Shown: positions 11,243 through 24,768 of the stretch, piece after piece
Layout: each line of letters opens with the position of its first letter
Position numbering within the stretch: the stretch's first letter is position 1
Assembly: GCA_014904985.1 (NCBI GenBank)
Contig: MU128962.1
Coordinates: forward strand, 62,001-126,000
Origin: Hydnum rufescens UP504
Taxonomy: Eukaryota; Basidiomycota; Agaricomycetes; Cantharellales; Hydnaceae
Direction: 5' to 3'
Length of the DNA: 64,000 nucleotides
Translations under genes and position numbers: made by a program
The notes under the pieces: model-generated
Told to the model about the DNA's origin: nothing
Databases searched by the model: none
The model's input: the letters and a program-made list of their open reading frames with translations, nothing else

Positions 11243-14200
11243 TCTGCAGGAAGAGACAGAGGGTGTGGCACGAAGGAGAGTGGTGGCGAGGAGAGGAAAG
11301 GATAGGGGAAACCTTGTCCCCCCACATAACTAACGATGAGTAAGTATAAATAAGATGGGAACTGATGACCCTTAACCATGACGGAATCATGATTCCAAGA
11401 AAGTCTTTGAACTTTCAAATCAGTCTGACAGATATATGTTCTTGCAAGTTTCAGCCATTGACGTGGGTGATCAGAAGCACAAGCCGCCTATTTACTCCCA
11501 TCTAGGGATAGTTTGACAAGTTAAGTTTGCCAAAGACAGAGAAATTAATGCGGACGTCGTCGCCCTCGGTTATCGAGTACAGTGCGTCGTTCCCCAAAAG
11601 GGGAAAATTCCGCCGGCAAATCCCTTGATTATTAATATTGTGAGTCAGCCCGCCACTTGATGGCTTCGATTTGTTTCCCAGGTCATCCTAGAAAGCTGCC
11701 GAGGGCTGAAGTCAGGTTTCGTCTCAGAAATGCAATGGCGCCTTGGATCCTTGCAGCTCACAGAACATTTGCACGGAGGTTGCAGTGCAGTGCTATATGC
11801 CAAGCCGACAAGTGAGCACTCTTCAGTCTTCATGGTTTTTTCATTAAGGGTATCGATAACTCCCGCAGAAATTTTTACCCTGCACAGTGACGTTTTATTG
11901 AATCAAGTTCAGGTTCACATGAATGCCCCAAACGACAAGATCCGGCGCTGCAAGCTGGAATTTACCCATGGGGCTTTGCCACGTACAGTAGATGTTCTGT
12001 GGCCATGATGTGGACATTTGTCGGAGACGTCACGAAGTCACCTTTAGATTACATTGCGATAAACATTGTAAACGTGGCACTGCCGAACCCTTTGACCTGC
12101 TAAGTACAAAATTTCACCATTGCAGTGGCTCTGATCGCCTGGTGGCTCCGATTGATATATTATCGAGATCTAATGAGCCAGCTGGAAGAGGCGGCACGGC
12201 TTTAGCCAATCCGGGGCGCGAAGATCTCCGCCCCGACATGAGAAAGAATGGATTCGGGATTCGACAAGCGATGTCAAGCACAAGAGAAAAAAGGGTGCTA
12301 GAATGATGAAAGATAAGACGAAATAGATGAGCGGAGGGACCAGAAGGGGAGGAGGCAAAAACTGGGGTTCAAGGGAAAAAATGGACCACGAACGGCCCGG
12401 ACGGGGGATCAGGGGTGGATGGAGGGAAGGTCGGAAATAGAAGGCGGGATAATCCCGCCTGCCGCTACGACCAATAGATACAGTGGTGTGAGAGGGAGGT
12501 ACATAAAAATGGCCAGGAAAGGGAGCAAGGCAGGGAAGAAAGAAGAGGGCACAGAGACAGAAGGAACCCAGAGAGTTCCCCCTTCGATGGGATGAATATA
12601 TCTGATATCATAGGCGAGGTCAGCAGGAGGAGTCCTGGACTGCAGTTAGAATCTGCCCCCAGATAAGAGAACGCGGGTTCCGGTTGCCGAGGAGACGTCC
12701 CGAGCCTAGGTGAATCCTTACGATCACACCAAATTATGGGGCTCCAGTAGAAAAATCCTGTGGAATTGTTTAGTCGTAGTTGCCAAAGACTTTTACTCAC
12801 ATGACAGACCCCGTCGTATCCGGGCCACGAGAAGGCTCAAATTTAATTGTGCTTCGCGCCACAAGTGTTATATAAATACCCGGCGTTGCCATTGCACCCC
12901 TAGTTTTGAATCAGTCAAGATGATGCAGTCTGATGTCGAGTTTACGATCAGAAAAGGAACCCTGAAGAATTGTCAGGCATACTCCAACCCTATTGTTCAT
13001 ACCATTTGGAAATCTTAAACTTCGAAACCCTCCGGCTTCTTGAACCCTGCCTAGAGCGAACCCGCGGAAGAGTGCAATAACCAGAAAGTAAGGATACTAC
13101 TGCAGAGAAGGGGACGCATATGTTCTGGCCCCCCAGTACAGGACGTGGATGCTTGTGCCCATGACAGATATTGTCCAATGGCCTCGGTTTTCTTGGGATA
13201 GAATGGTTGGCATTGTTACCATTCTCGCTCTCCTGCCACTATATCGTTCTCAAGCGGGGAGAGGCCAAAGAGAGCAGTCGGCCGGTGTCTCAAACATTCT
13301 TCAGGGCTTTGTCACTGCTTCCCCTGAGGCCATCCACTGATCGGGCCCTCGTTGGTGCATGTTAACGACCACAAGGCCCCAGGGTCTCTGGTTCCCAGAT
13401 ATCCACGTGGCCCTAGAAACTGATTTTACAATTGGATGAGTGGGGATGGATGTGTTAGAAGCCACAGTGAAGATCATCCAGAACATCCCTTGAAGACTTC
13501 CTGAGTGACGATATCTCGTATCTATAGTGTGTTTGACTGTGAGGGAATACTCTAGTCGGAAACCGCAGGTCAAACTCAACCGCCCACCGCCGGGCTCAAA
13601 GGTTGACGGTATGCGATCCAAATTTCCACCGTCCTCGGGGCTTCGCATCCACAGGAGCCAGCGTTACTCAGGTCTTCCCATTCCTGTCACAGGAGAGGTA
13701 ATCAACACATCAGTCATATTATCGCGACATTCGTTCTCGAGGGTGGACCTGGAGACGCCAATGAATGCAGAAACCTCAGTATGTTGTAAAAGAAGCTAAA
13801 ACCATTGTAACTACAGTTACGGGTTCTAGCCGGGCTGGCCAACGATCTAGAGCGTTAAGATTGAAGAACCGTTTCCAGGAAATCGCCAGGCTGCGATTAA
13901 TTGACCGTTATAAGGGGAATGGATCCCGCAGAGTGGCACCGTATGCATCCCCGAAGGAAGGGAACTGAGTGAGATGTGAGATATGACTAGCTGATTATCC
14001 AAGATAGTGCCGAATGCACAAAGTCCTTAAAGATAGAAGCAACGATTAGAGGATATCCCAGCCCTGAGCCAAACAAGGCTGAATTGTAATTTCGGGCGAA
14101 GCAAGAGGCCGTTCTTGGCTGGTCCGAGTGTCTAGCACGTAAATCGTCGCTCAGGGCTCAAACATGGTGTGTTCCCATGATACCCTTGGGGAAAAACAAC

Positions 14201-15744
14201 TGGGCTGATATTACACGGTGGACATCGGCAAGTAAGCCTAACCCGCAGCAACGTCGTTTCCAACACGCGAGAATCAGTTCAAAGGCCAACCGGATGCATT
14301 TCGGATCGTTCCGCCAGTAAACATAGAATTACCCAGTTGAAACGGCGTGAATCCGGTCCGTAGCCCTTGTCGCTCTCGTGGTGAACATGGAACGAAAGCA
14401 TACAATATTTGCTTATATTGCTGCATCGAGTATATAAGCGCAACGTAGATCTCCATTAATGGCCACTGCTCCCTTCCTTGCTCCGTTACCATTAACACCC
14501 ACCCAACTTGCGATAAAATCCCCCTTCTGGTATGTTGTTCACTGTGCACAATAATCCATCTTCTTACACCTGAAATTCGTGGAAAAGCCACATCTGCAAG
14601 TCCTCTTGCCCCTGCCACAACTGGGAATTGCACCCTTCCTTTGACTTGCATTTGTATTTTGACACGACGTACATATTCTCCTATCCCATTACTCCGCGCT
14701 TCTGAATACACCTTTCTCAATTCCGCCTCTCCTTCCATGGCATGGAAATGCTTCGTCATTGGTCGCAAACCTCGAGCCAGCAAACCCCCTTCACCGTTGG
14801 AATGCGAATCAAACGATACCGTACAAGGGATTCCAACAGACGTGGTTTCGAAATCCCCCCAACGGTCATGGGAAACCCGAGACAAGCTTGAGGCCCCCCC
14901 TCTTGGAACTCACATCACTTCGGTTTCCTCATTCCATCTATCCCCCTTGCGACCATCGCCGCCTTCCCACGTTCCAGTGCTTCCTTCCCCACCAAGCCCG
15001 TTGGCACCAACTGCTTCGGTGCACAGTTCGAGGCGATTCGGATCCAAAATTAGATCATCATCGTTTGATGAGCTCACCCATTCGCTTCCCCCTCCCCCGC
15101 GGCGGCCGTCTAAACCACGACGGGGAGTAAAGAGGGCACGCCCGACTGATTCCATGCCGGATCCTGAAGAAAAGGTATCCCCTTCTGATTCGCTTTCGAT
15201 TCCTGACCCGCGTCAAAATGAGCCATACTCGGCGCAGACCCCATTGTCCGCCCTCCAGAGGCAGTCTCCTCGAGATGGGCCGGTGTAACGTTCGCGAATG
15301 CGAACCGACGTGTGAGAAATCTCCTGACATACACCTGCGTACGTGTGGGCTGACAGGTTCCGTTTCTGCACAGAGGTCCAGCAGCTTGGTTCTTCGACGT
15401 ATTCTTTTATCGCTATGCAATCTACATTGTAATACCTTCGTGGACATGTTCTCTTTCTCAATTGTTGTTCTGGTTATTTCCCTGTTCAGTACAAGTTCAG
15501 AACCTGTCCCGCGGCTATCATATGTATCTTATTGTGTTCAATAAGGCCACGGCTATAACATGACAGTGGCCTACAAAAAGCGGCGGGAATCTGCCGAAAC
15601 TCATTCTCAACCACTACGGAACTATCGAGTGTCTTTCCTTCCTCCCCCACCTTTGAGCAGCGGCGGGATATTCTACGCTCTGTCTTGAGCACCTCCACGT
15701 ATCTATAGCTTAATAACGCGTCTCGGTATCGTTTCTACTTGGCG
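11243..15744. other. Long unassigned region
   Basis: No gene family could be recognised on either strand. The stretch 12290-12640 is purine-rich on the plus strand. Short hydrophobic frames exist on the minus strand (12465-12800 and 13301-13648) but lack family motifs. The Ser/Pro-rich frame at 14641-15288 is listed separately. Confidence 0.45.
14641..15288 (+). other. Ser/Pro-rich open frame upstream of the PUF gene
   Basis: A plus-strand frame of about 215 codons is rich in Ser, Pro and basic residues, including SLPPPPRRPSKPRRGVKRAR near 15090, and stops at 15288. Its composition resembles the disordered N-terminus of the PUF protein that starts 457 bp downstream. It could be a 5' exon of that gene, a separate small gene, or chance. 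The minus strand is also open over part of it. I found no donor that joins it convincingly to 15745. Confidence 0.2.
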
Positions 15745-18700
15745 ATGAGCCATCTTCCATCTCTCATTTCGCCCCCGCCTTCCGCTCCTCGCCCCGTTCG
15801 CCCTCGCCTCCTTCCTTTGCTTTCAAGCAGCAGCTCTATATGGAACTCTACTGCCTCGCCTGCTTCACAGTCTCAGCTTTGGCCCGACGCTCGCGACGCG
15901 TGGTCATCAGTCGCGTCGAAACAGCCTTACAACCAAGGCAGTCTCCCCGGTTGTACTGATGTTAAGAAGGATCCCCTCCAGGGAGATACTTTGCATGAAG
16001 ATCCATTACCGGAGAAGCCGAGCGATGATAGCCGTCGTCGCCACGTGGGAGCAATTGGTGAAGGCAGGCGCGACAGAGCTCAAGTCCAATATCTAGACGT
16101 GAGCAAACTAATTCTTGGAAATTCCTTACGCGTCGTTCGGCATTTTGCCTCTTGGTCGACGTTTTCATCGTGTTTTGGACGTGTTTCTCTTGCTTTGCTT
16201 TCTTCTATGGCCCAGTTTTCTCTGCGGGATCTATCCAAGCTTCGATTCCATTCCCTGAATCTCTAAGGACCCTTCGGTCAAACCTGACCCATTGACCCCT
16301 CCCCAGAACGGCTTTCATATCATCGATTCCCTCCAACTCATCCCGGATATTCCGCGTCGCTCGCGTCTCTCTGATCTTAGTCTCAATTTATCTGCTCTCA
16401 ATATTTCCGGGAAAGCGCCTCACCCATCTCCAAGCGACGAAATGTACTCGACTCCCTCTTTGTCCAGTCCCTCTGAATCGCCATCCACCCCTCCGGACTC
16501 CCAATCTCCTTTCGCTCGCGTGTTTAATTCAAAGCCCTCCCAAGAGTACGGCTATGATCCCCGCTGGTTTTATGCTCCCCTCAGCCCGTCCTATCAGCGA
16601 TCTTCAGTCCTCTCGGCTCAGGAGTACGACTCCGCGGAACTAGATCCTCATGCGTATCAGAGACGTCAGCGGTCTCCTCGTGCTTCAGCTGGATCCGGCC
16701 ATTTTAATTCATCTGAACTGTTGGACCACGGGCCCCAGGGCTCTCGTACCGATTTCAGTTTTAGTCCCTGGGCTGGGCTCTCTAGACCATATGCTCCCGA
16801 AGCTGCGGCCGACCATGATTCTGGGTCTCTTCAAAATGGATGGATGCCTGGAAACAGATTAAGCCCTCAGTTTGTGCCTGCCGCGGGCTCTCAATCGCAA
16901 TTGTCCCTTCCATCGTCGTCGTCCTCCCCAGGTTTGGATCTCCATCAACCGAATCAAGATGTGCTCCCTGCTTCCCTTAGACATTCCCATCGTCTTACTC
17001 AACGTTCTGACTATTTGGGTCCGACCCCGGTCCCCTACACCTCACAGCTGGTTCACGCATCTTCACTACCTATGTCTCCGGAAGCGTATGATAATCTAAC
17101 TATGTCTCATTATTCCATGCACCATGCTCCACTCTCACACTCTGCCACAGCGGGGTTCGGAACGTATCATCAAGCGGTCGCCAATCACCAGGATCAACTT
17201 CCAACTTCCAGTCCCATTACTCACTTTGCTCATGCAGTCACTGAAACTCGCGCTCCCGTGGCGAATGAAGTATGTTAATTCACTGCCCATCACAAGTGTG
17301 GCCATAGATGCCAATAGGATCTTTTTAGCCTATCAACTTCCTGCAGTTGCTCCAGCCTTCCGCTTCTCCCCCATACGACCATTTCGTTGCTCGGATCATC
17401 AGCTCTTCAGATCAGCAAGCGTCTGTGTTTTTGCAGGTACGTGCCATTTGTGTTTGAATGCTTCCTATATCTTACCCGTTTCTTCGGCAGCAAAAATTGA
17501 AGGTGGCGACGAATGAATCGCGGGTGAAACTCGTCGAAGCAATTGTGGCGAGAGGTTATGAGATGATGGTTCGTTGATGGCTTCCTAGGTTGTAAACATG
17601 GGTTGCTCACGCTCGCTTATAGACCCATCGTTTCGGGAATTGTAAGGCTCTCGTTACCTAACTCATTTATTCATCTACTCATTCGTCTTCAACTAGGGGC
17701 TGTCCAACGTTGTCTGGAGCCCCCTTGCACCAGGGAAGACAGGATGAGACTCGCCGCCGTCATGAGGTGTGGCATTGCTTTGGCTCAAAGGTAGATCAAG
17801 AATAATAACCATTCTCGTATTTGTTAGAGGACGTATTGTGGAGCTCTCTATGAACTGTTATGGCACCCACGTCATTCAAAAAGCACTCGACTGCGAAGAG
17901 GATATCAAAGTATGCACGGTTCTTACTATTGAAAGATTTCGCTCTTATCCCTTTGACTCAAGCTGCTCATCCTGACTGAACTCCTTCTGGGAGATCCTTA
18001 CTCGACATTGATGAATAAACATGCTGCCCACGTCTGGAGCCGAATCATGGAGCTTGCCTGGGCCGATCCTGTCCCTCCAATTTTCCCCTGCGTGAACGTT
18101 GCTCTTAAGGGTAGATGGATTGATCTCGCATGCCATGAGACTGGATGTGAGATTCCATTCATATCTGGTCTTCGCTAACCTTGTTCACGATTAATACTCC
18201 AGCGTTGGTTGTCCAGCATGCTTTTGAAAACCTGGAAGAAAAGGATACTAGGGATCTCGTCAACGAAGTTTTGCATGGTTTTGATCGTGTGGTGCGGGAT
18301 TCATGGGGCAGTGCGTGCCTCATCGATTTCTTCCTGGCCTCAGTCCTTTCTGATTTGTCTATCCTTTTCTTTAGGTTGGGTCGTCCAACATCGTGAATGC
18401 TTTCGAAATGAGCTTCGATCATTGGCTGACTCGCCTTATTAACAGTCCTGGAACACGGCGCCGAGCAAGATAAATCTCGCGCACTCTCTCTCCTTATTGT
18501 CTCCCTTCACCAATATGGCACCGATCCTCAAGCGATCAAATCGGTGGAGAAGGCTCTTAAATGCGGAGGACCTGACGTGCTGGACAAAGTGGTGAATAGG
18601 CTTTGTGAACCAGGGTTTAGGTTTATCCCATTCCTAATTCATGAGTCTCTGGTGCTAGCGTGCTCATTGTTGGCTAATTTCCTAGCAAACGTAGAGCGAT

Positions 18701-19004
18701 GCTCGTCGATCTCTCTCTCAACGGAACCGGCAGTCAGCTCGTCGCTCTGATACTTCCGATGTGCAAGAAGGATCAAGGGACTCTGCTCTACGATGCCGTT
18801 AGTTCATAACCTCTGGGTGTTCGTTCTTTCTGAAAGATCCGCCTATAGATCAAAAAACATGTTGTCACACTCAAGGGTAGTAAGGCAGGCTCTCGTATCA
18901 CCTGGCTTTTGTGGGTCCCTTGCGCATGTTTTTGTGTTCCAACCAACCTGATGTTGTGGAGTCTACTTTCTAGCGACAAAATGCGAGCCTATTATGGCTA
19001 TTGA
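15745..19004 (+). CDS. PUF (Pumilio-homology) RNA-binding protein
   Basis: This PUF-repeat protein is expected to bind 3' UTRs of mRNAs and repress or localise them. My splice model has 14 exons: 15745-16098, 16307-17269, 17329-17436, 17491-17568, 17623-17641, 17697-17766, 17828-17909, 17963-18146, 18203-18310, 18375-18392, 18446-18614, 18686-18797, 18849-18910 and 18974-19004. It gives an uninterrupted 785-residue protein. The first 440 or so residues are disordered and Ser/Pro-rich. The PUM domain starts at PYDHFVARIISSSDQQASV and includes MTHRFGNWAVQRCLE, NCYGTHVIQKALD, NKHAAHVWSRIMELAW, CHETGSLVVQHAFENL, DSWGSWVVQHLLEHG, LNGTGSQLVALILP and the family-typical ending DKMRAYYGY. It resembles the basidiomycete PUF group closest to yeast Jsn1/Puf2, but I see no RRM. 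The start is the first in-frame ATG; an upstream exon is possible. Confidence 0.92.
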
Positions 19005-19459
19005 ATCTTTACAAAACACTCGATTTTATAATCTCACATCTACTCGCGAGCTTCGCCATCCCTACAACTTCATTCCAGTGCATCATGGGTTGGGATCTTG
19101 ACCACCCTGTCATTCAATATCTATCGCCGCATGGGCGCTGTCATTTGTTACTGTTCTAGAAACGAGCTGTTTCATTCGCTTACTGATACGTATCCTTCCG
19201 TCCTGTTTCTATCCATAATTCTCACTTCCTGCCTTCACTGTTCCGCACGTAGCATCTCACGTAATCGTATTTTCGCTGCCATAGATTCAGCTCAGCTCAT
19301 TTCTCTCATCATTGATCTCCTGCCATCCTGCACGTTTCCAGACTTTACACTGCATCTCCACCGCATTCTTGACTTCGTTTGTACCAAGCATTATCCCTCG
19401 TAGCGATTTCTCACCGTAGTTGGTGTAGATCCCATATACGAAATATAAAACAGATATAT
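19005..19459. other. Convergent 3' region between PUF and MTR3 genes
   Basis: The two genes point at each other here. The sequence is AT-rich, with polyadenylation-like ATATAAAA near 19443 on the plus strand. No additional gene is seen. Confidence 0.5.
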
Positions 19460-20617
19460 TCAAACTAACTTTGGCGTGCCAGAATCTTTAGATTCTCGTG
19501 CACGAGCGGAGTCCAACAATGCCTTCGATACTACAGTGTGAATTGCTGCACATTGCTGAAGACAAATATCCAGGCACTGCAAGGACATCAGTCCCAGAGA
19601 AAGCCAAGCTATCAGCGGCCACAATATGAAGCAAGCTGAAGAAAGCGCGAAACATACAGCGGATGCCTGAGCAATTGACATGGCTCCAGTTTGGCGGACA
19701 TGTGTCACGGTCCCTAGCGCAGGCATGCCCGCCATGACAAGGACACTGCTTGCACGAGCACTTTCCTCCGCATTTGGATCCATCCAAATTTGCCCCCAGT
19801 CTTCATCAATTGGTGCATCTTCTTGCATCCGATTCTCTTGGCTTGGGTCAGAGATTGGTGCGAAGACGCACGATGAGCACGCGGCCACAAGTCCGAGCAT
19901 CTCAATCCCCGCATCAGCGAGGGCGGCACTGGCAGCCACCGATCCGGAAGCGACACACGCTGCATCGCCATCGGCTTCGAGGATCGTGATGAAAACGTCG
20001 ATAGTAGATTTTGGAAACAACTCGAGGCGAAGAGAGGGTAGAAGTGATTGGTGGATTTGTACGGAAGTCGGACGATCTTCCACATCCTTTCACGTCCCAA
20101 AGTTTTAGTTCAGCATGTATTTGGGGGAGGGAAAAAAAAAACAACAGCCACATACTCGCATAGGTGCCCTTCGACGCGCAGACGCGAAGGGCGCAAATTT
20201 TACTTCCACGTTGAGTTTGCCTTTTTCATTATAAGGCTGATTTTTGTTTTGTCGCGGCCCGTATCTGAACCAATAATTGAGCGACTGTGCGTGCACACAC
20301 TGTTCATGTAGGGCGTACACGGCACAAGCAATCTTTAAGCGTTCTGTTTCAATATACGCAGATCCATTGGCTTGACTGATAAGACCAGTGGTAATGACTG
20401 CAAAGGTGTCGGATATAGTAAGTCCCCATAGTTTTGGGAGCCATAGCCTGGACTCACGCTAAGGCTTGCACGTACATATAGGGCGTATATCCTTCGGTGA
20501 TCTTCCAACACGTTTGGTAAGTTTTGCTTTGGGTGTTCCCGTGTCTTCGTACATGGGCGGTGTACTCCATTCTGGTCCATTCACTCGTCGACGATCGAAG
20601 CCATATCCTTGCGACAT
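19460..20617 (-). CDS. MTR3: Exosome complex subunit Mtr3 (RNase PH fold)
   Basis: Mtr3 is one of the six RNase PH-like ring subunits of the RNA exosome, which processes and degrades RNA in nucleus and cytoplasm; the eukaryotic subunit is structural. The splice model on the minus strand is 20476-20617, 20319-20397, 20156-20264, 19658-20086 and 19460-19576. It is in frame throughout and gives 291 residues. Diagnostic pieces are DRRRVNGPEW and RSPKDIRPIF at the N-terminus, GSAYIETERLKIACAVYGPR, NEKGKLNVEVKFAPF, LRLELFPKSTIDVFITILE, ASAALADAGIEMLGLVAAC, MPALGTVTHVRQTG and the Mtr3-like end CLDICLQQCAAIHTVVSKAL. The last feature favours Mtr3 over Rrp41 or Rrp46. All introns are GT-AG and 58-80 bp long. 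The gene is divergent from the RS-rich gene and convergent with the PUF gene. Confidence 0.9.
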
Positions 20618-20707
20618 TTTCCGCAAACCTTCGTTTCGGCAATTTCCGACTGCCCCTACCACAATCGTTTTTGTTGCTCGGCGGGAGTACAATCGTTTCT
20701 GTGGATC
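20618..20707. promoter_or_regulatory. Putative 90-bp bidirectional promoter
   Basis: Only 90 bp separate the ATG of MTR3 (minus, 20617) from the ATG of the RS-rich gene (plus, 20708), so both transcripts must start from this interval or overlap. No TATA box is visible. The plus strand reads pyrimidine-rich around 20650-20680. The call rests on geometry only. Confidence 0.5.
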
Positions 20708-22354
20708 ATGTCTGCCGCAACATCCTCGTTGTCTTCAGTGGTGAGCCAGCTCATGCGAGCCTCTATGGGTGCTTCCGTGTCACCCACAGTGAAGGACGAA
20801 GACCTGGACCACTATGTGGCTGAACTCATTCTGAAAGAGGCTAAACAAGCCGAGGAGAGGTACAAGGGTAAGGATGGTATCCGTGCATATCTTCCCCATA
20901 CAGGACTGTAAGTTATCCAAGGAGACGTATTGCGTGACTCATAGTTACTTGCTGATTTGCTGTGCAGACCGGACAACAACCTCCCAAAGGCCAACAAACG
21001 GTTCTTACATTCGATCATTCGAAATGTCGACGACCACAATACGGCCGTACTCCGGGCTCAGGCTAGAGCTGCCGAAGAAGTCCGGCTGCAGAGGAGGAGG
21101 CGGAGAGAGCAGACCGCCGAGCACGAGCACTTGAGGCATCTCAGGAGCGACTGCGTCGGCTCATGGGCGGCGGGAGGCGGCGTAGTCGGGAGCATCCCCG
21201 TGAAACAGAGACTCATCGCTCGGCGAGATCCAAACGAAAGCGATCTTCAACTCCAAGTCGGGATTGGGTCTGGGATGACAGGCGAAACGCTGATGATCGT
21301 GATGACCATGGACGCCGCTCAAAACGAAGACACCGGTCTGATTGGCGGGATGATGGTAGTGAGGCCGAGGGGAGCATCTCACGCAGCTCCCATGGCCACC
21401 GCTATCATCGTCGTGATGAATCTCACCGTTACCCTGAAGCTTCATCTTCCTCGAACTCCCCCTCAAACTCTTCGGAAGGAACGCAATCGATCTTCCTCGC
21501 CTCGGGACCTTAGTCCTTCATCAACGGCATCGTACAAAAGACCCTCTCGGGATAATACTACAACCATCGGTGAGAACGAGGCCGATTCTGGCGCTAACTC
21601 TCGAAGTCCTGGGTCCCCCAGTCTTGACGAAAAAGAACAATTTTTCCGACATTCTCAACGCACACGCGATACCTCAAGCTCTCATAAGTTAGATGATAAC
21701 CATACCCCGCAGTCGAGGTCCCCATCGGAGGACCGACATCACTCTCATCGTTCTTCCCGACGTCATTCATCTCGAAAGGAGAAACTGAATCAAGATGCTA
21801 GCCCGCCCCGCAACTCCGATGAACGGGAGCATTCCTCACATCGTCGACGTTCACGTCGTCATCACAGCCCAACTGAATCGCATCGCAGAGGTGTTTCTCG
21901 CTCAAACGACCGGCACTCGCCTTCGCGCTCGAGGTCTCCATCAGAGGACCGTCGGCGTTCTCATCGGCCCTCGCGGACCCATTCTTCTCGAAGCGAAAGA
22001 CACAAAGGAGGCACCCCCGAGGACGAACCTCACGACACTGAGGGCGCAATAGCACCTTCCAGTCTTTCGTCAAAGATGGACAAGTACTTCGATCCTAAAT
22101 ACGACCCAAGCTCGATTATGAGCCTGCCATGGATACAAATTCCTTCGTCCAGGAGGGTGCGTTCGACGGCTGGAACGCAATGTTGCAGCTGATGCGATTG
22201 CGGCGCGAGGATAAGGAGGACCGGAAACGAAGGAACGCGAGGGCGTTTCTCCGTCTGGCAGCAAGTGGACAGGAACAGACACAGAACCTAATTTGACAGA
22301 GATCGTGTACAAGAAACGGGGTCTGTGCGCGAGTGGGATCTAGGAAAGGAATAA
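20708..22354 (+). CDS. RS-rich (SR-like) conserved protein with frame breaks
   Basis: This is a nuclear-type protein with a helical N-terminus, a long Arg/Ser-rich region and a conserved C-terminus, suggesting a link to pre-mRNA splicing by composition only. Exon 1 is 20708-20907 (ATG followed by a Ser-rich start, then LDHYVAELILKEAKQAEERY). It splices to 20968 to give LPDNNLPKANKRFLHSIIRN. The following exon needs several one-base shifts to stay with the conserved sequence: near 21085 into the frame with RLRRLMGGGRRRSREH, back near 21490 (RNRSSSPRDLSPSS), again near 22110 into GAFDGWNAMLQLMRLRRED, near 22235, and near 22320 in a GGGG run just before SVREWDLGKE and the stop. A frame without these shifts stays open to 22192 but replaces the RS block with unrelated residues. 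Either assembly indels or a decaying gene. Confidence 0.68.
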
Positions 22355-22557
22355 GCACATTAGATCATTTCCGTGTACAAGTGTATTTTGGAGTCGTCCG
22401 GAGCGCCATCCTGGTGCTGATATGTATGCGCTACCGCATATACCACGTATCGTGATCAGTGTTGTAGAATTCTTGTTTCATTTCGTATCTAAGCAGTGAC
22501 CAAGAAATACAGACGAGAGAGATTGTTTTGGCTACGATATCATCTTAGTAGGCGTCA

Positions 22558-24337
<1,780 letters not shown>

Positions 24338-24393
24338 CTTGAAAAGTGAAAAGCTGGAATCGATCGCACGCGCCCGGGGACTGCCGACGGTGT

Positions 24394-24400
24394 TATATAA
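24394..24400 (-). promoter_or_regulatory. TATA box of the enolase gene
   Basis: TATATAA lies 57-63 bp upstream of the enolase ATG, a normal position for a TATA-driven, highly expressed glycolytic gene. It sits in the 431-bp divergent interval shared with the aminotransferase gene. Confidence 0.5.
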
Positions 24401-24768
24401 ACTCCCACGATTCGGGAATTAGCGTCATTGCTCTCAAGTCAAATTGCAAGTAGTCCTCCTTCGGGACTGGTTGTGCCAAAGCAGAGCGTAGACGGAGTAT
24501 TCGTACGGACAATCTTCTCATTCATAAATTTGGCTTTATCTTCGTCCCACTGGGGCCATTCGAAAAGTCAAGGAGAAGGTGTTTGACATCGTCTGCTTAG
24601 TAAACGCTCAGCCTCTGTGATAGTTACTATTCGTATGAATCGATTTGTTCTCCTTGCAAGGTCTGCCAGGAATGGTGGCGTGAGACTTCCCAATCGCAGC
24701 GCAAGATAAGTAGTATCCGGGTGTTACAGCCGATGATCGCCCCTGCCTGGCGTGGACCCTGAGGTCCT

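Noticed and set aside
14274..14885. Long minus-strand open frame of about 200 codons
   Set aside because: No motif, biased composition without coding pattern, and it overlaps a Ser/Pro-rich plus-strand frame. It is probably a chance frame.
20957..22192. Uninterrupted 411-codon plus-strand frame taken as one protein
   Set aside because: Its central third (about 21090-21480) is the wrong frame: the adjacent frame encodes the RS-rich block that fits the rest of the protein.
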